Assembly (NCBI RefSeq): GCF_025751435.1
Contig: NZ_JAOWKY010000001.1
Location: 1,100,001 to 1,164,000 of the forward strand
Source: Albidovulum marisflavi
Lineage (GTDB): Bacteria > Pseudomonadota > Alphaproteobacteria > Rhodobacterales > Rhodobacteraceae
Reading direction: 5' to 3'
DNA length: 64,000 bases
The notes beneath the pieces are model-generated. The model searched no databases and was not told the origin of the DNA. It worked only from the letters and a program-made list of their open reading frames with translations. How positions within the stretch are numbered: the first letter of the stretch is position 1; every line of letters begins with the position of its first letter. Positions 26,599 to 35,557 of the stretch are shown in pieces. Made by a program: the position numbers and the translations under genes.

Positions 26599-28133
26599 GA
26601 CCACAACTCCGGCAGTGCCACGCCGGCGGCCATCGCGATATCCCCGGTCGCGACAAGCCGGCTTGCCGCTTCGATGTCAGGCGCGAGGTAGCGGTCTTCG
26701 CCAAGTGTCGCCACGTCCTGCCGCAGCCGGGCAAGCGCGCGGCTCAGAGGCGCTGATGTGCCAAGCGGGGCGCGGAATTCGATCCCCTGCGCCGCGCACA
26801 GAAGTTCGACGCCAAGGATGCGGTCCAGGTTCGCGACCATCCGCATCAGCCGCCGCGCCCCGTGCGCGGCCATCGAGACGTGATCCTCCTGGTTGGCCGA
26901 GGTCGGGGTGGAATCCGTGACGCAGGGTGTGGCCAGGTGCTTGTTTTCGCTCATCAGCGCGGCGGTCGTGACCTCGGCGATCATCAGGCCGGAGTTCAGG
27001 CCGGGATCGGGCGTCAGGAACGGCGGCAGGTCGAAGGACAGCGTCGGGTCGACCATCAGCGCGACGCGGCGCTGCGCGATCGCGCCGATCTCGCTGACGG
27101 CAAGGGCGATCATGTCGGCGGCGAAGCCCACGGGTTCGGCGTGGAAGTTGCCGCCCGAAACGATCTGTCCGGCGCCGGTCAGGACCAGCGGGTTGTCGGT
27201 CGCGGCATTGGCCTCGACCTCAAGCGTTCGGGCGGCCATGCGAAGGACATCCATCGCGGCGCCGGTGACCTGCGGCTGGCAGCGGATGCAGTAGGGGTCC
27301 TGCACGCGGCTGTCGCCTTCGCGGTGGCTTTCGCGGATCTCCGACCCGTCAAGAAGCGCGCGCAGGGTGGCTGCGGCCTCGATCTGACCGGCATGGCCGC
27401 GCAGGGTGTGGATTTCGGGTTGAAGGGGCGCCGTGGACCCCATGATCGCGTCGGTGGACATGGCCGAGACGACAAGAGCCCCCTGTGCGGCGCGCCATGC
27501 CTCGAACAGGCCGGCAAGCGCGAAGGCCGTCGAAAACTGCGTGCCGTTGATGAAGGCGAGGCCCTCTTTCGGGCCAAGCGGGATGGGCGTCAGACCCACC
27601 GCCTGAAGCGCCTTGGCCCCCGGCATGACGTGGCCTTCGTAATCCGCCTCGCCCTCGCCGATCAGCACGGCGGTCATGTGCGCCAGCGGCGCAAGGTCGC
27701 CCGAAGCACCGACCGAGCCCTGCGCGGGAATGACCGGGGTCACGCCGCGTTCAAGCATCGCCTCGAGCAGTTCGATCAGTTCCCAGCGAACACCGGACGC
27801 CCCTCGTCCCAGGGACAGAAGTTTCAGCGCCATCATCAGCCGCGTGTGGGCGCGCCCGATCGGTTCACCCACGCCACAGCAGTGGCTGAGGATCAGATTG
27901 CGCTGCAAGGTCGCGGTGTCCTTTGGGGCGATCCGCATGCTGGCCAGCTTGCCGAAACCGGTGTTGACGCCGTAAACGGGCGCTTCGCCCGCGGCGGCGG
28001 CGGCGATTGCCGAAGCGGCCCTGTCGACATCCGCCTTGGCCGACGGGTCAAGCTGCACGGGCAGCTCCTCGAAGTAGACACGGGCAAGGTCGCCCAGGGT
28101 GACTGTGCCGGGGGTCAGGGTGAGAACGCTCAA
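26595..28133 (-). CDS. hutH: Histidine ammonia-lyase
   Basis: A 512-residue lyase that removes ammonia from histidine to give urocanate. The MIO-forming Ala-Ser-Gly lies at about 143-145 in [42 protein letters not shown] and [15 protein letters not shown] are also typical. It has no ATG at the expected N-terminus. A TTG overlapping the hutI stop (TTGA) gives [13 protein letters not shown], matching usual HutH starts. This is strong evidence for a TTG start and for coupling to hutI. Confidence 0.94.
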   Translation of the reverse strand: MSVLTLTPGTVTLGDLARVYFEELPVQLDPSAKADVDRAASAIAAAAAGEAPVYGVNTGFGKLASMRIAPKDTATLQRNLILSHCCGVGEPIGRAHTRLMMALKLLSLGRGASGVRWELIELLEAMLERGVTPVIPAQGSVGASGDLAPLAHMTAVLIGEGEADYEGHVMPGAKALQAVGLTPIPLGPKEGLAFINGTQFSTAFALAGLFEAWRAAQGALVVSAMSTDAIMGSTAPLQPEIHTLRGHAGQIEAAATLRALLDGSEIRESHREGDSRVQDPYCIRCQPQVTGAAMDVLRMAARTLEVEANAATDNPLVLTGAGQIVSGGNFHAEPVGFAADMIALAVSEIGAIAQRRVALMVDPTLSFDLPPFLTPDPGLNSGLMIAEVTTAALMSENKHLATPCVTDSTPTSANQEDHVSMAAHGARRLMRMVANLDRILGVELLCAAQGIEFRAPLGTSAPLSRALARLRQDVATLGEDRYLAPDIEAASRLVATGDIAMAAGVALPELWS

Positions 28134-29335
28134 ATGCGGCCTCCGATGATGCGTTGGTGAAGGGGATTGAAGCCGATGCGATAGGCCAGTTCGGCCGGGT
28201 GGTCGACGTTCCAGACGGCAAGGTCCGCACGGCTGCCCGGCGTGATGGTGCCCCGATCGGCAAGACCCAGTGCGCGGGCGGCGTAGCGGGTCGTGCCCAG
28301 CAGCGCTTCCTCCGGCGTCATGCGGAACAGCGTGCAGGCCATGTTCATCGCCAGAAGGATCGAGCACATGGGCGAGGATCCGGGGTTCATGTCGGTCGCC
28401 ACTGCCATCGGCACGCCACGGGCGCGAAACAGGTCGATCGGCGGCGCCTTGGTTTCGCGCAACGTATAGTACGCGCCGGGCAGGATTACCGCGACGGTGC
28501 CGGCATCGGCCATCGCCTTGACGCCGTCTTCGTCCAGGTATTCCAGATGATCTGCCGAAAGCGCCCCATAGCGGGCGGCAAGTGCCGCGCCGCCAAGGTT
28601 CGAAAGCTGTTCCGCGTGCAGCTTCAACGGCAGGCCGAGTTCGAGGGCCACGTCGAAGACCCGGGCAATCTGGACGGTGTCGAACGCGATGCCTTCGCAA
28701 AAGCCATCGACGGCATCCACCAGCCCCTGTTCGTGTGCCGCACGCAGCGCGGGGATGCAGACATCGTCGATATAGGCGTCCTCGCGCCCCTTGTGGTCCG
28801 CGGGCGTCGCGTGCGCGCCAAGGAACGTGGTGCGCACCGTGACCGGACGAAGACCGCCGATCCGCCGTGCGGCACGCAGCATCCTGAGTTCGGTTTCCAG
28901 GTCAAGCCCGTATCCCGACTTGATCTCGATGACCGATACGCCTTCGGCGATCAGCGCATCGACCCGGGGGAGCGCCGACGCGACCAGGTCCTCCTCGGTC
29001 GCTTCACGCGTCGCGCGCACGGTCGAAACGATGCCGCCGCCCGCGCGGGCGACCTCTTCGTAGCTGGCACCTTTCAACCGCATCTCGAATTCGCCGGCAC
29101 GGTTTCCACCGTGCACGATGTGCGTGTGGCAGTCGATCAGCGCGGGTGTGACAAGTCGCCCGCCAAGGTCATGGCGCGGAAAGGCCGCGACGGCCGCAGG
29201 AATGTCCGTCCTGGGGCCTGTCCACAGGATCCCGTCTGCGGTCACCGCGATCGCCGCATCGTCGAGCAGGCCGTAGTCAGGCCCGGTCAGCGTCGCGACG
29301 CGGCAGTTCACGATCAGGCTGCTTTGCTGGCGCAT
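28130..29335 (-). CDS. hutI: Imidazolonepropionase
   Basis: A 401-residue amidohydrolase that opens the imidazolone ring to N-formimidoyl-L-glutamate. It has [10 protein letters not shown] (metal His70, His72), [33 protein letters not shown] and VALATDMNPG-like [13 protein letters not shown]. It is the first gene of the minus-strand hut unit and is divergent from hutF; the putative HutC operator lies between them. ATG was preferred to a GTG two codons upstream. Confidence 0.95.
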   Translation of the reverse strand: MRQQSSLIVNCRVATLTGPDYGLLDDAAIAVTADGILWTGPRTDIPAAVAAFPRHDLGGRLVTPALIDCHTHIVHGGNRAGEFEMRLKGASYEEVARAGGGIVSTVRATREATEEDLVASALPRVDALIAEGVSVIEIKSGYGLDLETELRMLRAARRIGGLRPVTVRTTFLGAHATPADHKGREDAYIDDVCIPALRAAHEQGLVDAVDGFCEGIAFDTVQIARVFDVALELGLPLKLHAEQLSNLGGAALAARYGALSADHLEYLDEDGVKAMADAGTVAVILPGAYYTLRETKAPPIDLFRARGVPMAVATDMNPGSSPMCSILLAMNMACTLFRMTPEEALLGTTRYAARALGLADRGTITPGSRADLAVWNVDHPAELAYRIGFNPLHQRIIGGRI

Positions 29336-29387
29336 GGTCACTTTCGAAATCGGGTTGCCGAGTCGGCTTGTATGCGGCTATACGATA

Positions 29388-29401
29388 TATGTCTAGACAT
29401 A
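29388..29401. promoter_or_regulatory. Probable HutC operator between hutI and hutF
   Basis: TATGTCTAGACATA is a perfect 14-bp palindrome in the 78-base gap between the divergent hutI and hutF genes. Its TCTAGA core is like sites of GntR/HutC-subfamily regulators (DasR binds TGGTCTAGACCA). A hutC gene lies 2 kb away. It probably represses both directions until urocanate accumulates; the binding itself is inferred. Confidence 0.65.
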
Positions 29402-29413
29402 ATGGAGCAAGCG

Positions 29414-30772
29414 ATGATCTTCGCGAAACGGGCGCTGCTGCCCCTGGGCTGGGCGGCCAATGTTCGGGTGGTGGTCCGGCAAGGCCGCATCGCTGCCATC
29501 GAAACGGAGGTCGACGCGGCGCCCGGGGACGAGCGTGTGGACACCTTGCTGCCGGCGCTCGGCAACCTTCATTCCCACGCGTTCCAGAGGGCGATGGCGG
29601 GCATGACCGAATACCGCGCGGCGGGGCGGGAAAGCTTCTGGACCTGGCGCGACCTCATGTACCGTTTCCTTGACCGGCTGACGCCGGAGCAGGTTGAGGC
29701 CATTGCCGCGCAGGTGCAGGTGGAGATGCTTGAGGCCGGCTATGCTTCGGTCGGAGAGTTCCACTATGTCCACCACCAGCCGGGCGGGGTGAGGTATGAC
29801 GATGCGGCGGAACTGTCGGCGCGGATCATGGCGGCGGCGGCAGAGACGGGCATCGGCCTGACGCATCTTCCCGTGCTTTACAGCTACGGCGGGGCCGGTA
29901 CGGCGCCACTGGCCGGGGGGCAGCTTCGGTTCGGAAACGACGTGGACGGCTTTTCCCGGCTGCTGGATGGTGCGCGTCAGGCGGCGCGCGATCTGCCGGC
30001 CGACACCGTGGTGGGCATCGCGCCCCATTCGCTGCGCGCGACCTGTCCCGAGGATCTGGCGCGCGCGCTTCCGCTGGCGAAAGGCGCCCCTATCCACATC
30101 CACATCGCCGAGCAACCCAAGGAGGTCGCCGACATATCCGCGTGGCTGGGTGCGCGGCCGGTCGAGTGGCTTCTGGCGAACGCCCCGGTTGACGGGGCCT
30201 GGTGCGCCATCCACGCGACCCACATGACAGCGGCCGAAACCGCGGCGCTGGCGCGCAGCGGCGCCGTGGCGGGCCTGTGCCCGATCACCGAGGCCAACCT
30301 GGGGGATGGCCCGTTCAACGGCCCGGGCTGGATCGCGGCGCGGGGCGCCTTCGGCGTCGGATCGGATTCGAACGTGCGGATCTCCTTGACCGAGGAACTC
30401 AGGACGCTGGAATATTCGCAACGCCTGCGGGACCTTGCGCGCAACGTGCTGGTGCCGGGCGAGGGGTCGGTGGGCGCGTTCCTTTACGAAGGTTCCGCCG
30501 TCGGTTCGGCGCAGGCCCTGGGCCGCGACGGTGGGCGGATCGCCACGGGGCGGCTTGCGGACCTGGTTGCCATGGACAGCACCCATCCCAGCCTGTGCGC
30601 GCTGTCCGAACCGAACCTGCTGGACGGGCTCTGCTTCGCGGCGCCGGACGGGGTCGTGACCGATGTATGGGCGGCGGGGCGTCATCAGGTGCGTGCAGGC
30701 CGCCACATCGCACGCGACCGCGTGGCCGAACGCTACCGCCGTGCCGTGGCCGAACTTGTCGCATCGGGCTGA
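29414..30772 (+). CDS. hutF: Formimidoylglutamate deiminase
   Basis: A 452-residue amidohydrolase. It has metal ligands in GNLHSHAFQRAM (His53, His55), VGEFHYVHH, IHIHIAEQPKEV, and a late Asp in GVGSDSNVRIS. It converts N-formimidoyl-glutamate to N-formylglutamate and ammonia, feeding HutG. GGAG six bases before the chosen ATG favours it over an ATG four codons upstream. It is transcribed away from hutI and ends 22 bases before the convergent hutD. Confidence 0.94.
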   Translation: MIFAKRALLPLGWAANVRVVVRQGRIAAIETEVDAAPGDERVDTLLPALGNLHSHAFQRAMAGMTEYRAAGRESFWTWRDLMYRFLDRLTPEQVEAIAAQVQVEMLEAGYASVGEFHYVHHQPGGVRYDDAAELSARIMAAAAETGIGLTHLPVLYSYGGAGTAPLAGGQLRFGNDVDGFSRLLDGARQAARDLPADTVVGIAPHSLRATCPEDLARALPLAKGAPIHIHIAEQPKEVADISAWLGARPVEWLLANAPVDGAWCAIHATHMTAAETAALARSGAVAGLCPITEANLGDGPFNGPGWIAARGAFGVGSDSNVRISLTEELRTLEYSQRLRDLARNVLVPGEGSVGAFLYEGSAVGSAQALGRDGGRIATGRLADLVAMDSTHPSLCALSEPNLLDGLCFAAPDGVVTDVWAAGRHQVRAGRHIARDRVAERYRRAVAELVASG

Positions 30773-30794
30773 CGGCCGGATGGGCGTGAGCGCG

Positions 30795-31334
30795 CTAACG
30801 CGGCGAGAAGCGGACCATCAGGGCAGCGAAGCCTGCGGGGCAATCGACGTGGCCTGTCTCGAAATGCGCCACGCCGCCGACCGGAAGCGTCACGCCCTCG
30901 ACCGATACCCCCGCCGCGAGCGCGAGGCAGGCGTGGAACTGCCCCTGGGCCAACGGGTAGTCGGACCGGCCTGCGGGCGGCCGGTCCACATGCACCGACA
31001 GCCACGCGGGGTCGTAGATCACGTTGAAATCGCGAACCGGCCCGTCGATCATCCGCGACGTGACGGCTGTGTCACCGGAAAAGGCGACCGGCGTCAGGGG
31101 CAGCGCCTCGATCCGGCCCTCGGGCGTTTCCAGGTAGAGGCCCGCGCCCTCGATCACTGTCAGGACACGCGCGAGGCCGGGGAAGAAGGAAAAGGGGCCG
31201 TCGGTCTTCACCTCGGCGATGGACAGGCGCCACAGAAGTGCCCCGCCCTGGTCTTCGCGCGCGATTTCGTGCGTGACGCCGCCGCCGTTCTTCCACGGCT
31301 GCGTGTCGAAATCATCGGGGGAAAATATCCGCAT
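30795..31334 (-). CDS. hutD: HutD/Ves family protein
   Basis: A 179-residue cupin-like protein of the HutD/Ves family. It shows the N-terminal MRIFSPDDFDTQPWKNGGG signature, LLWRLSIAEVKTDGPFS, FPGLARVLTVIEGAG and DFNVIYDPA. In other bacteria HutD accompanies hut genes and is thought to govern or buffer the pathway; its chemistry is not settled. It converges on hutF and is divergent from hutC across a gap with a degenerate operator-like sequence. Confidence 0.9.
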   Translation of the reverse strand: MRIFSPDDFDTQPWKNGGGVTHEIAREDQGGALLWRLSIAEVKTDGPFSFFPGLARVLTVIEGAGLYLETPEGRIEALPLTPVAFSGDTAVTSRMIDGPVRDFNVIYDPAWLSVHVDRPPAGRSDYPLAQGQFHACLALAAGVSVEGVTLPVGGVAHFETGHVDCPAGFAALMVRFSPR

Positions 31335-31352
31335 TTGCGCACCAATCGGGTA

Positions 31353-31366
31353 AAGACCTATACAAA
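31353..31366. promoter_or_regulatory. Degenerate hut operator-like site between hutD and hutC
   Basis: Read on the minus strand, TTTGTATAGGTCTT agrees with the hutI-hutF palindrome at nine of 14 positions, including the TGT-x-TAG half. It lies in the 74-base gap between the divergent hutD and hutC genes. This position fits weak autoregulation by HutC. The match is partial, so treat it as a candidate. Confidence 0.4.
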
Positions 31367-31408
31367 TGGAACATAACGTCAGGCAAAACACCAGAATGCA
31401 GACCCGCG

Positions 31409-32134
31409 ATGTCCGATGATCCGCCCAATGATGCCGCCGCGGCAGACAAGATCTCCTTCCGTGACGTGAAGGCCGAGATCCGCCGCCGCATCGAAAGGCG
31501 GATCTGGGGGCCGGGAGAACTGGTCCCCGGCGAAATCGAACTGGCCGAGGAATTCGGCTGCGCGCGCGCCACCGTGAACCGCGCCATGCGGGAGCTGACC
31601 GAAGAGGGGCTTCTGGATCGCAAGCGCAAGGCAGGTACGCGGGTGCGCATCACGCCGATCCGGCAGGCGAGGTTCGAGATACCCCTGGTGCGGGCTGAGA
31701 TCGAATCCGCGGGCGCAAACTATCGCTACGCGCTGCTTTCTCGCGAGGTCCTGCCCGCCCCGGCATGGCTTTGCGCCCGGCTCGGTCTCACGCCGGGCGC
31801 GCCCGCGCTGCATCTGGTCTGCCTGCATTCAGCCGACGGCGCGCCCTATCAGCACGAGGATCGCTGGATCAATCTTGCCGCGCTCCCGCAGGCCGAGGCA
31901 GCGGATTTCTCGACGCAGGGACCGAACGAATGGCTGGTCGAGGCTGTGCCCTATTCCGAGGTCGAGATCAGTTTCCTGGCAAGCGCCGCCCCCGCCGATG
32001 TCGCGGTCGTCCTTGGGATGGAGCCAGGCGAACCGACATTCACCGCCGAGCGGGCGACATGGTGGCAAGGCCAGCCCATCACCCAAGTGCGGCTTTGCTT
32101 TGCCAAGGGCTACCGCATGACGACCCGCTACTGA
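31409..32134 (+). CDS. hutC: GntR-family histidine utilisation repressor
   Basis: A 241-residue regulator. The N-terminal winged helix-turn-helix reads FRDVKAEIRRRIERRIWGPGELVPGEIELAEEFGCARATVNRAMRELTEEG in pieces. A UTRA ligand domain then runs to the C-terminus (LLSREVLPAPAWLCARLGL, then GEPTFTAERATWWQGQPITQVR). HutC proteins sense urocanate and repress hut genes. Placement next to hutD and the palindrome supports the name. Confidence 0.92.
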   Translation: MSDDPPNDAAAADKISFRDVKAEIRRRIERRIWGPGELVPGEIELAEEFGCARATVNRAMRELTEEGLLDRKRKAGTRVRITPIRQARFEIPLVRAEIESAGANYRYALLSREVLPAPAWLCARLGLTPGAPALHLVCLHSADGAPYQHEDRWINLAALPQAEAADFSTQGPNEWLVEAVPYSEVEISFLASAAPADVAVVLGMEPGEPTFTAERATWWQGQPITQVRLCFAKGYRMTTRY

Positions 32135-32186
32135 GATCACTTATTCGGATGGCGCAGCTTTTGCGCGCGAAGGCAGGAGAACATTG

Positions 32187-32984
32187 ATGACACCGGTTAC
32201 GGACGACATGGTCGAGACATTCCAGCGCGATGGTGTCGTGTTGATCAAGGGACTCTGGAAGGACTGGGTCGATGTGATCCGCGCGGGGATCGAACGGAAC
32301 CTGGCCGAACCCGGCCCCCATGCCGCGGAAAATCTGAAGCCGGGCGAGGGCGGGCGCTTTTTCGACGACTACTGCAACTGGACCCGTATTCCCGAGTTCC
32401 GCGAGGTGATCGAAGGGTCCGACGTGGCAGAGGTCGCGGCACGCCTGATGCGGTCTGACATCGTGCAGGTGTTTCACGACCACGTCCTGGTGAAGGAGCC
32501 CGGAACCTCGAAGCCGACGCCCTGGCATCAGGACGGGCCTTATTACTTCGTGAAGGGAAGCCAGACGATCAGTTTCTGGTCGCCGCTTGACCCTGTCACG
32601 GACGCGACGCTGCGCTGTGTCGCGGGATCGCACCGGTGGGCGAAGGAGGTCTTGCCGAAACGCTGGCTTGCCGAGACCGACTTCTATCCCGACCCCGATG
32701 CCTACATGCCCGTGCCTGACCCCGATGCCGAGGGCCTGAATGTCCGCGAATGGTCCATGGAGCCGGGCGACGCGGTGGCCTTCGACTATCAGACGCTTCA
32801 CGGCGCGCGCGGCAACAATTCGACGACGCGGCGGCGGGCGTTTTCACTGCGGCTGGTCGGGCGCGACGCGCATTACGTCGAACGGCCGGGGCGAACGTCG
32901 CCGCCATTTCCGGGCCACGGCATGCAACCCGGAGAGCGCCTCAGGGAAGACTGGTTCCCCTATCTGAGGCGGGGCACGGTCTGA
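32187..32984 (+). CDS. Phytanoyl-CoA dioxygenase family protein
   Basis: A 265-residue Fe(II)/2-oxoglutarate oxygenase. The metal ligands are visible as His114 and Asp116 in TPWHQDGPYY and His205 in QTLHGARG. An Arg-rich strand after it (TTRRRAFSLR) should bind 2-oxoglutarate. The substrate is unknown; relatives hydroxylate fatty acyl-CoAs, ectoine or small amines. The start chosen is an ATG with AGGAGA upstream. It sits 50 bases behind hutC in the same direction but need not belong to the hut pathway. Confidence 0.87.
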   Translation: MTPVTDDMVETFQRDGVVLIKGLWKDWVDVIRAGIERNLAEPGPHAAENLKPGEGGRFFDDYCNWTRIPEFREVIEGSDVAEVAARLMRSDIVQVFHDHVLVKEPGTSKPTPWHQDGPYYFVKGSQTISFWSPLDPVTDATLRCVAGSHRWAKEVLPKRWLAETDFYPDPDAYMPVPDPDAEGLNVREWSMEPGDAVAFDYQTLHGARGNNSTTRRRAFSLRLVGRDAHYVERPGRTSPPFPGHGMQPGERLREDWFPYLRRGTV

Positions 32985-33225
32985 CGCGACCTGCCCGCAG
33001 CGGACGTGTTGCAGCGGGAGAAACCTGTCCTGGCCGGACGCAGGAAGCCTGTTGTTTCAAGGCAACAAGACCAAATGGTTAACGGACTGGGCTATCGGCG
33101 GATTGTTGCTGCCGACCGGTTGGTCTACTCTTGCCACCAGTCAAATCCGACGCCACCAGCGTGATCGGAGAGGACGTGCGGCGGGCATGGATCCGCAGGC
33201 CAACAAACAACTTTGAGGCAGGAAA
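32985..33225. other. Upstream region of the porin-like gene
   Basis: A 240-base intergenic stretch. It contains a weak stem (TGTTG ... CAACA near 33050-33066) and a purine-rich AGGCAGGA ribosome site shortly before the porin ATG. I see no confident promoter hexamers. Confidence 0.4.
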
Positions 33226-34137
33226 ATGAAGATTGTGACGTCTGTGACCGCGGCGTTGATCGCGGCGCTTCCCGGTGTCGCGCTTGCGCAGGACATTTCG
33301 GGGGCCTTCACCCTCGGCTACGCCGACTCTGACATTTCGGACGTGAACGCCGACCTGAACACGACAACGATCGACGGACGGGTCGAAGTCGGATTCGCCA
33401 ATGGCCTCACCTTCGGGGCCCGTTATGACCGTGTCGACACCTCGATCGACGGGGTCCCCTTCGACATCACCGGCGATGCGATCGGCCTTGACCTTGGCTA
33501 CGGCTTTGGAAACGGCTTCGGGGTCGGCGCCTACTGGGAAGATGCAGAGATCGGCATCGACGACACGCCGCTCAGCATCTCGGCCCGCTCCTACGGCGTC
33601 AGCGCGAGCTACGAGACCCACGGTCTTGAAGTCGGCGGTTTCTACGGCCGCAAGAGCACCGACCCCGATCTGGGGCTGGACTTCAAGGACTACGGCCTGA
33701 CGATGGGCTACGAGGCCAACGATCAGCTTTCGATCGGCGGCAACATCATGCGCACTCGGATCTCGGCGGGTGGCGAGTCGGTCGATCTGGACATGGTCGG
33801 ACTGGCCGGAAGCTATTCGATCAACGATCAGTGGACCGCCTTCGGCGGCGTGAGCCGCACCTCCGTCGATCTCGCGGATCTGGACATCACCACGTTCGGG
33901 CTGGGCGTCAGCTACGATCTGTCCGCAATGTCGTCGTTCGGTGGCATCGCGTCGCTGGAACTCGCGCGCACGAACCTTGATCTGGGCGGTTCGGACGGGT
34001 CGATCGACTCGGTTCGCATCGGCTTCACGATCCCGTTCGGCGCGAAAGCGAACAAGGTTCCGCTGAACAGCGTGGCGGATTCTGTCATGAACCCGACCCA
34101 TGCGGTCCTGTCGTCGACGGTCCTGTCGGCGTTCTGA
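33226..34137 (+). CDS. Outer-membrane beta-barrel porin-like protein
   Basis: A 303-residue protein with a Sec signal peptide (MKIVTSVTAALIAALPGVALAQ). Alternating amphipathic strands rich in Gly, Asp and aromatic residues follow, for example ISGAFTLGYADSDISD, GLTFGARYDRVDTS and GFGVGAYWEDAEIG. The last residue is Phe, the usual outer-membrane insertion signal. The final 35 residues are less strand-like. It resembles Rhodobacterales porins, but the specificity is unknown. It is a single-gene unit closed by a strong terminator. Confidence 0.75.
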   Translation: MKIVTSVTAALIAALPGVALAQDISGAFTLGYADSDISDVNADLNTTTIDGRVEVGFANGLTFGARYDRVDTSIDGVPFDITGDAIGLDLGYGFGNGFGVGAYWEDAEIGIDDTPLSISARSYGVSASYETHGLEVGGFYGRKSTDPDLGLDFKDYGLTMGYEANDQLSIGGNIMRTRISAGGESVDLDMVGLAGSYSINDQWTAFGGVSRTSVDLADLDITTFGLGVSYDLSAMSSFGGIASLELARTNLDLGGSDGSIDSVRIGFTIPFGAKANKVPLNSVADSVMNPTHAVLSSTVLSAF

Positions 34138-34155
34138 TCGCTACCGATCCAAGGC

Positions 34156-34185
34156 AAAGGGCCGGAGGGAAACCTCCGGCCCTTT
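34156..34185 (+). terminator. Terminator after the porin-like gene
   Basis: A perfect 13-bp stem (AAAGGGCCGGAGG / CCTCCGGCCCTTT) with a GAAA tetraloop, then CCGTTT. The stem begins with A and ends with T runs, so it can work for both the porin and the convergent puuD. Confidence 0.85.
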
Positions 34186-34214
34186 CCGTTTGGAGGTGGT
34201 CATCGCACGCGGCA

Positions 34215-35441
34215 CTATCCCGCCACGCCACGATACCAGGCAACGATCTTCGCGCGTTCCTCGGGTTCGATGTAGGATACGTTGGCCGGCGGCATGGCAT
34301 GGCTGAGACCGGCCTGCACATAGATTTGCCGCGCCCAGTTCGCGATCTGCGCCGGGGTTTCCAGGATGACGCCTTTGGGAGCCCAATGGACCCCGTCATA
34401 GACAGGCTCGGCCGCGTGGCACATCGAGCAGCGCCCAAGGACGATGTCCGACACCTCCTCAAAGTCCTCGGCCTGTGCGAACTTCTGCGCAACAGGGGTC
34501 AGTTGCACCTGTTCGCTGTCCTCGGCGCGGAACATGGGCGCCGTGGAGAGCCAGGCAACGATCAGGAACAGCACGACCGTTGCCGCCCAGGTCCAGGTCG
34601 GGCTGCCCTTGCGGGCGTGGCGCGTGTTGAACCAGTGCCGGATCGTGACGCCCATCAGGAAGACAAGGCTGGCGATGATCCAGTTGTAATCCGTGGCGAA
34701 GGCCAGCGGATAGTGGTTCGAAAGCATCATGAAGATGACCGGCAGCGTCAGGTAGTTGTTGTGGGTCGAGCGCAGCTTGGCGATCTTGCCGTACTTCGGG
34801 TCGGGGGTGCGGCCCTCGATCAGGTCAGCGACCACGATCTTCTGGTTGGGGATGATGACCATGAAGACGTTGGCCGACATGATCGTCGCGGTGATCGCCC
34901 CCAGATGCAGCAGCGCTGCGCGCCCGGTGAAGACCTGCGTATAGAACCAGGCCAGCGCGACGAGGATCAGGTACAGCAGCACCATCAGCGCCGTCGGGTT
35001 TTCTCCCAGTCGCGACTTGCAGAGCTGGTCATAAAGCAGCCAGCCCGCCGCAAGCGAGGCTAGCGATATGCCGACCGCCTGCCAGACCGGGATGTCCAGG
35101 ACATTGGGATCGACCAGGTACAGGTCTGCGCCCAGGTAGTAGACAAGGCAGAGCAGCGCGAAGCCCGACAGCCAGGTCGCGTAGCTTTCCCATTTGAACC
35201 AGATCAGGTCCGCGGGCATCTTTTCGGGCGCGACCAGGTATTTCTGGATGTGGTAGAAACCTCCGCCGTGCACCTGCCATTCCTCGCCATCTGCGCCGGT
35301 GGCCAGGTTGCGGTCCCGGTGCAGACCCAGGTCAAGCGCGATGAAGTAGAAGCTTGATCCGATCCAGGCGATCGCGGTGATGACGTGCAGCCAGCGCACG
35401 GCGAATTCGAGCCATTCACCCAAGACGATGAAGTCGTACAT
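34215..35441 (-). CDS. puuD: Membrane urate hydroxylase with cytochrome c domain
   Basis: A 408-residue protein with about eight membrane helices. It begins MYDFIVLGEWLEFAVRWLHV and continues AIAWIGSSFYFIALD, LRSTHNNYLTLPVIFMMLSNHYP and GVTIRHWFN. The C-terminal cytochrome c motif is CSMCH (Cys338, Cys341, His342), with Met383 in HAMPPAN as probable axial ligand. PuuD oxidises urate to 5-hydroxyisourate and passes electrons to cytochrome c. No other purine-degradation gene is visible in the window. It is divergent from a LysR regulator that may control it. Confidence 0.93.
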   Translation of the reverse strand: MYDFIVLGEWLEFAVRWLHVITAIAWIGSSFYFIALDLGLHRDRNLATGADGEEWQVHGGGFYHIQKYLVAPEKMPADLIWFKWESYATWLSGFALLCLVYYLGADLYLVDPNVLDIPVWQAVGISLASLAAGWLLYDQLCKSRLGENPTALMVLLYLILVALAWFYTQVFTGRAALLHLGAITATIMSANVFMVIIPNQKIVVADLIEGRTPDPKYGKIAKLRSTHNNYLTLPVIFMMLSNHYPLAFATDYNWIIASLVFLMGVTIRHWFNTRHARKGSPTWTWAATVVLFLIVAWLSTAPMFRAEDSEQVQLTPVAQKFAQAEDFEEVSDIVLGRCSMCHAAEPVYDGVHWAPKGVILETPAQIANWARQIYVQAGLSHAMPPANVSYIEPEERAKIVAWYRGVAG

Positions 35442-35557
35442 GCCAGGTCCCTCCGCGGCGTTTCGCTTTAAGCTATACCCAAAGAGATCTTCCTGATAAT
35501 CCTTTGAATGCCGCAGAACTTTCAATGATACGCAAAGAATGCGGCGGGAGGGCCGGG

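Noticed and set aside
33050-33066. Hairpin before the porin gene as a terminator
   Set aside because: The stem is only about five pairs and no T run follows.
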